Source: Acinetobacter sp. CFCC 10889 (lineage in GTDB: Bacteria; Pseudomonadota; Gammaproteobacteria; Pseudomonadales; Moraxellaceae). Taken from it: DNA of 39,867 bases. Every line of letters starts with the position of its first letter. The first letter of the stretch is position 1. Location: assembly GCF_003268395.1 (NCBI RefSeq), contig NZ_LQXQ01000040.1:1-39867 (forward strand). Direction: 5' to 3'. The notes under the pieces were generated by a model. That model saw nothing but the letters and a program-made list of their open reading frames with translations, searched no databases and was not told the DNA's origin. The translations under genes were made by a program, and so were the position numbers. This document shows positions 34,508 through 39,867 of the stretch, one piece after another.

Positions 34508-35323
34508 ATGCAGGAGTTTGCCAGTTATTTACACCTTGAGGAACTGGGTGGATTAGAGCTATTAAAGGCACAATATCATCACAAACAATTTTCCAAGCAT
34601 GTACACGAAGGCTATTGTATTGGTGTGATTGAAGAGGGAGCACAAAGTTTTTTCCGTACAGGACAATTACATACTGCGCCCAAAGGTGACATTATTTTGG
34701 TCAATGCAGATGAAATTCATACGGGTTCATCTGCGGTGGAGTCAGGCTGGAAATATCGTGCCATTTATCCAACGCCAGAAATGTTGCTGGATGTTGGACA
34801 AGATTTTTTCACCCATAAAAATAGTGTACCGTGGTTTCCAAGTGCCGTAGTGCATGATGTTGGATTGGCACAACAATTATCATTACTGTTTGATTTATTG
34901 GAACAAAAGGACAATACTTTACTTAAGGAAAGCATGTATTTATCCACATTGGCCTATTTGATTCAGCGTCATGGACGTGCCAAAGTCACACCAATCCAGC
35001 ATTCAGAAATTCATCATAAAATACACATCATCAAAGATTTGATGTGCCAAAAACCAGAGCATGATTATTCATTGACAGAGCTTGCGAACTATATCAATGT
35101 CAGTCCATGGCATTTTCTTAGAGAATTTAAAAAGCATACAGGGCTGCCGCCACACAGCTGGTTGGTACAACTGCGTTTGCAAAAAGCCCGTCAACTTTTA
35201 AAACAAGGCTGGAGTATTGCTGCAACTGCACATGCTTGTGGTTTTTCTGATCAAAGTCATTTTAATCGACATTTTAAAAAAGCGATGGGAACCACACCTA
35301 CCCAATATATGCAAAATTTTTGA
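34508..35323 (+). CDS. AraC-family regulator with N-terminal cupin
   Basis: 271 residues. The N-terminal AraC-binding cupin includes HKQFSKHVHEGYCIGVIEEG and ILVNADEIHTG. The two C-terminal helix-turn-helix motifs span about 170-268: DYSLTELANYINVSPWHFLREFKKHTGLPPHSWLVQLRLQKARQLL and SIAATAHACGFSDQSHFNRHFKKAMGTTPTQY. It is followed 30-80 bp later by azlC and azlD on the same strand; AraC-AzlC-AzlD clusters are common, so it probably controls branched-chain amino-acid export. Confidence 0.9.
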   Translation: MQEFASYLHLEELGGLELLKAQYHHKQFSKHVHEGYCIGVIEEGAQSFFRTGQLHTAPKGDIILVNADEIHTGSSAVESGWKYRAIYPTPEMLLDVGQDFFTHKNSVPWFPSAVVHDVGLAQQLSLLFDLLEQKDNTLLKESMYLSTLAYLIQRHGRAKVTPIQHSEIHHKIHIIKDLMCQKPEHDYSLTELANYINVSPWHFLREFKKHTGLPPHSWLVQLRLQKARQLLKQGWSIAATAHACGFSDQSHFNRHFKKAMGTTPTQYMQNF

Positions 35324-35401
35324 TTCAATACAGCAAGTTTATACAATGAAATCATGATCAGAATAGGCAGACTAAGTTTATTCTTTTATGGTCATTTTGA
35401 T

Positions 35402-36139
35402 ATGGATCATTCTTTACATCGCGTATCAGCGCAACATCTCAGTACGCATCCTCGAATGGCATTTTTACAAGGCGTGCGAGATATTTTTCCTCTAACACTT
35501 GCTGTTTTACCATGGGGAATTCTTGCAGGCTCAATGGCGATAGAAACAGGACTGAGTTTTGCACAGGCATTTTCAATGTCTGCGATTATTTTTGCAGGTG
35601 CAGCACAGTTGGTCAGTTTGGGCATGCTCAAAGCTGGTGCATCAACTGTGAGTATCGTGATTACGATTTTATTTTTAACCAGCCAACATTTGATTTATGC
35701 TTTAAATTTCCGTGAACCAATCCATAAATTACCGATTTATCAGCGTTTAGCAGTAGGGTTTTTATTAACCGATGAGTTATTTGCGGTGGGAAGTGCCGTG
35801 AATAAGTCGCTACGTTTCGCATATTTATTTGGAGCAGGATTATGCTTTTATTTGGGATGGTGTTTATTTAGCCTGATAGGTATTGTTCTTGCCAATACAG
35901 TTCCAAATCTGGACCGATTACATTTGGATTTTTCAATTGTTGTGGTTTTTATTTTAATAATTGTTCCAATGATTAAAAATAAAGCGACATTTATCGGTGT
36001 GTTGATCACCATGATTTCAGCAGCACTTTTTAAATATTATCAATTTTCAGCAGGTTTAATTTGTTCAGGGCTTTTGGGAATGTTTGCAGCGATGTTGTGT
36101 GCAAAGCGATTTGTAAAAGACACAGGGGCAGCAAAATGA
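35402..36139 (+). CDS. azlC: AzlC-family branched-chain amino-acid exporter subunit
   Basis: 245 residues from the ATG at 35402; in-frame ATGs at 35354 and 35456 are alternatives and no ribosome-binding site decides. Several hydrophobic segments are visible; the family block is FLQGVRDIFPLTLAVLPWGILAGSMAIETGLS, and ALNFREPIHKLP ... GFLLTDELFAV is also conserved (the DE pair). It forms a two-component exporter with AzlD in the inner membrane, exporting leucine, isoleucine, valine or analogues. Its stop overlaps the azlD start (ATGA). Confidence 0.88.
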   Translation: MDHSLHRVSAQHLSTHPRMAFLQGVRDIFPLTLAVLPWGILAGSMAIETGLSFAQAFSMSAIIFAGAAQLVSLGMLKAGASTVSIVITILFLTSQHLIYALNFREPIHKLPIYQRLAVGFLLTDELFAVGSAVNKSLRFAYLFGAGLCFYLGWCLFSLIGIVLANTVPNLDRLHLDFSIVVVFILIIVPMIKNKATFIGVLITMISAALFKYYQFSAGLICSGLLGMFAAMLCAKRFVKDTGAAK

Positions 36140-36453
36140 CTTGGACTTTATTGTTGATTTTGGCAAGCATTGTATTTGTAAATCGTTATGTTTTTCTTGA
36201 ACCAAAAATTTCGTTCAAGTTACCTGCTGTTTTTGCAAATATGTTGCAATATTCTGCACCATGTTTGTTGACCGCAATTTGTGTTCCTTTGGTTTTTTTT
36301 GAGCATGAGCAACTGCGAAATTTACCTGAAAATCCTTATTTTTTAGGGGCTTTATTGTGTATCTTTTTAGCAGTTTATTCTCAGAAATTTATACTGAACT
36401 TGGTGCTCGCTTTGCTTGGATTTTATTTGTTGCTTTATTGGATGAATGGGTGA
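36136..36453 (+). CDS. azlD: AzlD-family exporter subunit
   Basis: 105 residues, four hydrophobic segments (LLLILASIVFVNRYVF, YSAPCLLTAICVPLVFF, PYFLGALLCIFLAVYS, ILNLVLALLGFYLLLYW). RYVF and ML.YSAPC.L fit the AzlD pattern. Translationally coupled to azlC through an ATGA overlap. Its last 87 bp are overlapped on the other strand by the DUF962 gene. Confidence 0.87.
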   Translation: MTWTLLLILASIVFVNRYVFLEPKISFKLPAVFANMLQYSAPCLLTAICVPLVFFEHEQLRNLPENPYFLGALLCIFLAVYSQKFILNLVLALLGFYLLLYWMNG

Positions 36454-36954
36454 AAATGAGCTGATTAATTTGAAAATAATCAACTCATTCAAAATAGCGC
36501 TAAAAAGCCAGTTTTTGGCGAGTTTTCCATTTAGGTAGTATACTTTACCTAGATATGCATCCATGCACCATACAGGACCAATCAGGAGGAATTGGAGGTC
36601 TTTAAAAAATGATGGCTTTTTGCCTTCCACTTTGTGGCCATAAAATTGACCAATCCAAGCCAAAATAAAGACACCCACATAAAATCCTGCACCAACAGGA
36701 AGTAAGTAAATGACCCAAGCCATAACGGCTACAAGTGCAACCATTGCTACAGCTAAAACTAAATCTAAACGTGCATAAAAAACTAAAGTGAGTACGATAA
36801 TTAAAGCAGTCAGTAAGGCACTAAAATGGGCAAGAATACCAAGAATAGAAAATAAAATTGCAGGGACACATACCCAATGGATCATTTTGTTGGTTTTATT
36901 TTGATGACTTTCACTGTATTCATCAAACCATTCAGTAATTGACTTGTCTAACAT
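36367..36954 (-). CDS. DUF962 (Mpo1-like) membrane protein
   Basis: 195 residues. The DUF962/Mpo1 core (about 1-165) has SHQNKTNKMIHWVCVPAILFSILG, four hydrophobic helices and AWIGQFYGHKVEGKKPSFFKDLQFLLIGPVWCM with the conserved histidines. Yeast Mpo1 is an Fe(II) dioxygenase for 2-hydroxy fatty acids in alpha-oxidation; the same chemistry is plausible here but unproven. The last 29 residues (from FSPIHPIKQQ) run antisense to azlD and look like a late extension through loss of an earlier stop. AAAGGAGA precedes the ATG. Confidence 0.82.
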   Translation of the reverse strand: MLDKSITEWFDEYSESHQNKTNKMIHWVCVPAILFSILGILAHFSALLTALIIVLTLVFYARLDLVLAVAMVALVAVMAWVIYLLPVGAGFYVGVFILAWIGQFYGHKVEGKKPSFFKDLQFLLIGPVWCMDAYLGKVYYLNGKLAKNWLFSAILNELIIFKLISSFSPIHPIKQQIKSKQSEHQVQYKFLRINC

Positions 36955-37031
36955 TCTCTATATCTCCTTTTAATCAATAACTTGTAATTTTTTTGTTTAA
37001 ATACAAGTATTTGATCTTTATTTTACTTATT

Positions 37032-37071
37032 CATTAACAGGCATTAATACGCATTAATAGCTATTAATAAG
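37032..37071. repeat. Four tandem 10-bp repeats upstream of the integrase
   Basis: CATTAACAGG, CATTAATACG, CATTAATAGC and TATTAATAAG run head to tail from 37032 to 37071, sharing the core ATTAA. A 10-bp period puts them on one helix face. Candidate arm-type integrase or excisionase binding sites, or operator of the integrase promoter. Confidence 0.65.
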
Positions 37072-37077
37072 TTGTGT

Positions 37078-37126
37078 TTTACGCCATACTTTTACACCTT
37101 ACATATTTCTCGAAAAATGGCGTAAA
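37078..37126. promoter_or_regulatory. 10-bp inverted repeat just before the integrase start
   Basis: TTTACGCCAT (37078-37087) and ATGGCGTAAA (37117-37126) are perfect complements 29 bp apart; the right arm ends one base before the integrase ATG. As RNA it would sequester the translation start; as DNA it could be an operator or part of the attachment region. Confidence 0.55.
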
Positions 37127-37127
37127 T

Positions 37128-38267
37128 ATGGGTACCATTTCACAACGAAATCTAAAAGATGGCACTATCCGCTATCGTGCTGAAATTCGAATAAATAGGC
37201 AAGGCACTATTTATAAAGAATCCAAAACTTTTGCAACAATGCGTACAGCTTCAAATTGGCTTAAAAAGCGTGAGGCTGAAATACAAGACAATCCTGACAT
37301 ATTAAATGGTAAAGATAAAGGTGGTAAATTTACTATTGGTCAACTTATCAGTCGGTATTTAGAAGAGGTTGGCGATCAGTATTCAATAACAACTATTCGC
37401 TCATTAAGGATTTTATTAAAGCTACCAATAAGCAATGTGTACGCTGAAAAACTGAGTGCAATACATATAACAGAACATGTTAAAAGTAGGAAAATAGGGT
37501 TTCCAAAACTTGGACTAAACCCGATTACGCCATCAACTATTTTAAATGAATTACAGCACTTAAAATCAGTTTTGAATCACGCCAGATTGCTTTGGGGTGT
37601 AAGTATTAAGTATATGGAAATATCTGATGCTTTATTGCAATTAAGGAAAACTAGGCAAATAACGAAAGGAAATACAAGAGATCGGCTGTATGAGAGATCG
37701 GAGCTTGAAACATTATTAAAGTTTTTTACAAATACATGGAATCGTGGGAGATCTGTCTACCCAATGCACCTTCTTATATTATTTGCTATTTTTTCATGCA
37801 GAAGGCAAGCAGAAATCACACGGCTTGAGTTGGCTGATTACGACAGGGAACATAAAGTCTTCAAAGTCCGAGATTTAAAAAATCCAAATGGATCAAAGGG
37901 AAACCATAAGGAATTCATAGTTTCTGAACAATTAGAAAAACTGATTGAATTGGCATTAAGTCCAAAATATAGAAATAGAATGATTTTAGCTGAATGTAAT
38001 TCTAAATATTTATTTCCTTTACGTGCAGGATCTATTGCTACAGAATTTAGTGAGACTTGCGAGTTGCTAGGTATTGAAGATTTACGTTTTCACGATCTTA
38101 GGCATGAAGGGGCGACAAGGTTGGCAGAACAAGGAATGACGATCCCTCAGATGCAGCAATATACATTGCATAATACTTGGTCTAGTCTACAACGTTATGT
38201 GTCCGTAAAAATACGAAGAAATGTGATGACATTTGAGGAGATGCTACATCTCATTGGTGAAATGTAG
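37128..38267 (+). CDS. Prophage tyrosine-recombinase integrase
   Basis: 379 residues from the ATG at 37128. An N-terminal AP2-like arm-binding part (GTISQRNLKDGTIRYRAEIRINRQG), a core-binding SAM-like domain (about 70-175) and a catalytic domain follow. Catalytic residues: R225 in FSCRRQAEITRLE, H322 and R325 in FHDLRHEG, H348 in YTLHNTW, and nucleophile Y357 in LQRYVSV. It integrates and excises the prophage on its right. Arginine is often AGA/AGG, unlike the CGT-rich host genes, consistent with transfer. Its 3' end overlaps the convergent PrtN-like gene by 17 bp. No good ribosome-binding site was seen. Confidence 0.92.
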   Translation: MGTISQRNLKDGTIRYRAEIRINRQGTIYKESKTFATMRTASNWLKKREAEIQDNPDILNGKDKGGKFTIGQLISRYLEEVGDQYSITTIRSLRILLKLPISNVYAEKLSAIHITEHVKSRKIGFPKLGLNPITPSTILNELQHLKSVLNHARLLWGVSIKYMEISDALLQLRKTRQITKGNTRDRLYERSELETLLKFFTNTWNRGRSVYPMHLLILFAIFSCRRQAEITRLELADYDREHKVFKVRDLKNPNGSKGNHKEFIVSEQLEKLIELALSPKYRNRMILAECNSKYLFPLRAGSIATEFSETCELLGIEDLRFHDLRHEGATRLAEQGMTIPQMQQYTLHNTWSSLQRYVSVKIRRNVMTFEEMLHLIGEM

Positions 38268-38526
38268 CAAAATCTTTGGCAGCAGTTTGATGCTCTTTAT
38301 CAAGGGCATCAGCAAGATCTTTAATATTTACAAAATAGGGTGCAGTACGACTTTTCTGATCCATTTTGAAAACAGGGAATGGAAATTCGTTTGCATTAGC
38401 CATTTTATTGATCGTTGTTTTCTTTAGTGTTGGATAGTACTCATCCGCCACATCAGTTAGCTTAACCATGACACTTCGAAATTTTAAAAACAAAAAATCA
38501 TAAGTTGAAAATTGTAGTACTCCCAT
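38251..38526 (-). CDS. PrtN-like pyocin-activator-family protein
   Basis: 91 residues. It begins MGVLQFSTYDFLFLKFRSVM and continues VKLTDVADEYYPTLKKTTINKMANANEFPFPVFKMD, then APYFVNIKDLADALDKEH: the PrtN domain, a MerR/excisionase-like helix-turn-helix. The start at 38526 is set by a perfect AGGAGG seven bases or so upstream and by the family length; a longer in-frame start at 38637 overlaps the next gene. PrtN activates pyocin genes in Pseudomonas; beside an integrase it may instead be the excisionase or early regulator. Confidence 0.78.
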   Translation of the reverse strand: MGVLQFSTYDFLFLKFRSVMVKLTDVADEYYPTLKKTTINKMANANEFPFPVFKMDQKSRTAPYFVNIKDLADALDKEHQTAAKDFATFHQ

Positions 38527-38563
38527 CAACCTTCCTCCTTTTTGGATAAAGCAATCTTTTCCA

Positions 38564-38908
38564 TCACGCCACCTCAACTTCACGAATTTCACGTGCAAAA
38601 ATTGCATAAGCATCATCTTCGCCAAAGTGAATATCAATTAAGAAAAATCCATTTGGTGCAATTGGGTTCCATTTGGTGATGTCGCAGCTATCCATCATGA
38701 TTTCCCAATCATCACTAGAAACAGAGCTTTCTAAAAAGAAAATAACTGTCTCAATATTGAAATGGTTAAGCATTGCGTTCCATGCTTCCTCCGATATTGA
38801 TTCCTCATTTATATGATGTGCATCTAAGTAAGCAATGTATGCAGGGTGTGACCAAGTGCCCATGTCATCACGAATAATCTCCGCAGGTTCTAATTGATTG
38901 ATTTTCAT
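38564..38908 (-). CDS. Prophage protein of unknown function
   Basis: 114 residues, acidic and soluble (MKINQLEPAEIIRDDMGTWS ... IHFGEDDAYAIFAREIREVEVA). No domain recognised. Start at 38908 supported by AAAGGTGG; its ATG overlaps the stop of the upstream gene (TGATG), so they form one operon. Confidence 0.65.
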   Translation of the reverse strand: MKINQLEPAEIIRDDMGTWSHPAYIAYLDAHHINEESISEEAWNAMLNHFNIETVIFFLESSVSSDDWEIMMDSCDITKWNPIAPNGFFLIDIHFGEDDAYAIFAREIREVEVA

Positions 38909-39132
38909 CACACCACCTTTCCTGATGTCAAAAGGCAAATATCATTTTCAATTTTAAATTCAGCACTTTGCAGAATTACCTTAACTGTTTTTACACTCAG
39001 TCTAGATGCCGTCATCAATTGACTTACCGATAATCCAAATGGCTCATTTTGCAGAACTTTGATCACTTTATTTTTTGCATTCTCAAAATTCTTACTTGCA
39101 ACCTCTCTTTGAAACTCTTTAGCTGAATCCAT
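38908..39132 (-). CDS. Small prophage protein with helix-turn-helix-like segment
   Basis: 74 residues from the ATG at 39132, supported by GGAG six bases upstream (an in-frame ATG at 39144 lacks one). The segment PFGLSVSQLMTASRLSVKTVKVILQS has the shape of a winged helix recognition motif, followed by a short strand pair (FKIENDICLLTSG). It may be an early phage transcription regulator; no family was recognised. Confidence 0.62.
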   Translation of the reverse strand: MDSAKEFQREVASKNFENAKNKVIKVLQNEPFGLSVSQLMTASRLSVKTVKVILQSAEFKIENDICLLTSGKVV

Positions 39133-39189
39133 TACCAACTCCATACTTCAAAATTAATCACAATCGTTCCGTTCACTACCAATAAAATT

Positions 39190-39498
39190 TCAAGCAACAA
39201 AAGACAAAACTCCATTTCCATCTCCTTTCACCATCTGGCGAATATCCTTTTCTGCTTTTTCTGTGCAGGTTTGGACTGGCGCACGAAGATGATCTTCAAA
39301 TTCTTTACCGAGTCTAAAAGCTGCATCATTACCGCCTAGAGAATCAGTGACCAATACATAGTGAAAGCATTTTTTAGTATTTGGATCATTGGTTCGAGCA
39401 GTAAAGCCATCACCACTCAAGCATTTGACTTGATACCCCAGTTTGTCTAACCAGATGCGAAATGCATCTAGGTTCTTTCTTTTAACAACCTGTTTCAT
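39190..39498 (-). CDS. Prophage protein of unknown function
   Basis: 102 residues (begins MKQVVKRKNLDAFRIWLDKL). The fold cannot be assigned; it has a short beta-rich stretch (GFTARTNDP, CFHYVLVTDS) and a basic N-terminus. Its ATG overlaps the stop of the upstream gene (ATGA), showing translational coupling. Part of the leftward early operon. Confidence 0.62.
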   Translation of the reverse strand: MKQVVKRKNLDAFRIWLDKLGYQVKCLSGDGFTARTNDPNTKKCFHYVLVTDSLGGNDAAFRLGKEFEDHLRAPVQTCTEKAEKDIRQMVKGDGNGVLSFVA

Positions 39499-39867
39499 TG
39501 AGTAGCTCCATTCTCCAATTCAAATCGACGTGCACGAATGTAGCCCATCAACTTTGATTGAATGTCAGGATGGCGACCACCAACATCAATCTCTAAGACA
39601 TCCAAAGCCGTAAGGTCGGGTGCATTTTGGATCTGCACCATTAATGATGGTGGTGTTTCAATTGGTTGAACATCAGCATTCAATTCATTCAAACGCTTAG
39701 TGATAGCAATCATTAGTGGTTTACGTTGTTCTTCAGACCACTGCATTGTGTACTTGTAAAGTGCGTTGGCTTCAGCAGGTGATTGAGCGACAGATGCGCG
39801 TTCAACTAACTCACCAAGTAATTCTTGATACTGGTTATTCTTGGCATCCGCTTCTTTGACCAAAGCC
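39495..39867 (-). CDS. Prophage early protein, 5' end beyond the window
   Basis: At least 123 residues are visible and the frame stays open to the right edge, so the start is outside. Helical, with EANALYKYTMQWSEEQRKPL and PDLTALDVLEIDVGG; the C-terminus is GYIRARRFELENGATQ. Not recognised; position next to small early genes suggests a recombination or replication accessory protein. It overlaps the next gene by ATGA. Confidence 0.6.
   Translation of the reverse strand, partial: ALVKEADAKNNQYQELLGELVERASVAQSPAEANALYKYTMQWSEEQRKPLMIAITKRLNELNADVQPIETPPSLMVQIQNAPDLTALDVLEIDVGGRHPDIQSKLMGYIRARRFELENGATQ

Noticed and set aside
37074..37127. N-terminal extension of the integrase
   Set aside because: Runs through the 10-bp inverted repeat and encodes a stretch unlike integrase N-termini; MGTISQRNLKDG is the usual start.
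1..39867. CRISPR arrays, tRNA/rRNA genes and insertion sequences
   Set aside because: No regularly spaced direct repeats with unique spacers, no cloverleaf-like sequence and no transposase with terminal inverted repeats were seen by reading; a covariance-model scan was not possible.

Overview
The window looks like a chromosome segment of Acinetobacter or a very close relative. The genes are low in GC, intergenic regions are very AT-rich, and several gene sets are typical of that genus: a Bap-like giant adhesin, a roughly 530-residue isocitrate lyase, a PadR/DUF3861/DUF2798 cluster, a DUF3465 protein and map opposite rpsB-tsf. This assignment is inference from gene content; no rRNA or tRNA gene is present to confirm it.

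Layout. 1-5067 is the 3' end of a giant repeat adhesin ending in a type I secretion signal. 5146-7033 is a LysR regulator (frameshifted in an A8 run) divergent from an EamA exporter, with a LysR-type box between them. 7520-16439 is mostly housekeeping: glyA, rnk, a DUF2239 gene with a tandem-repeat operator candidate, a PadR operon with an 18-bp palindrome, thioredoxin, GNAT, a quinone oxidoreductase, an unrecognised gene, a paeA (ytfL) polyamine exporter and a LysR regulator. 17096-23127 carries aceA, a PlsC-like acyltransferase, a small lipoprotein, a TauE/SafE permease and an alpha/beta-hydrolase lipoprotein.

23413-26873 is the most unusual chromosomal locus. A well-formed sigma-54 (-24/-12) promoter precedes a 35-residue ORF, a NikR-like repressor lacking most nickel ligands, an allophanate hydrolase with an intact K-S-S triad, and a frameshifted substrate-binding lipoprotein of the urea-carboxylase-region ABC family. 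The permease, ATPase and urea/guanidine carboxylase that normally accompany these genes are absent, so the locus looks like a nitrogen-scavenging operon reduced by deletion or rewired. It is followed by a compound palindromic element.

27248-36954 holds pirin with a divergent LysR gene, an MFS transporter translationally coupled to a 44-residue membrane protein, map divergent from rpsB-tsf (with a structured S2 leader and an intercistronic hairpin), a DUF3465 gene, an AraC-AzlC-AzlD exporter cluster and a DUF962 gene overlapping azlD antisense.

From about 37030 to the right edge is the end of a prophage: four tandem 10-bp repeats, a 10-bp inverted repeat, a tyrosine integrase, a PrtN-like regulator and four tightly packed early genes on the opposite strand, the last one running off the window. 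Codon use changes here, with many AGA/AGG arginine codons.
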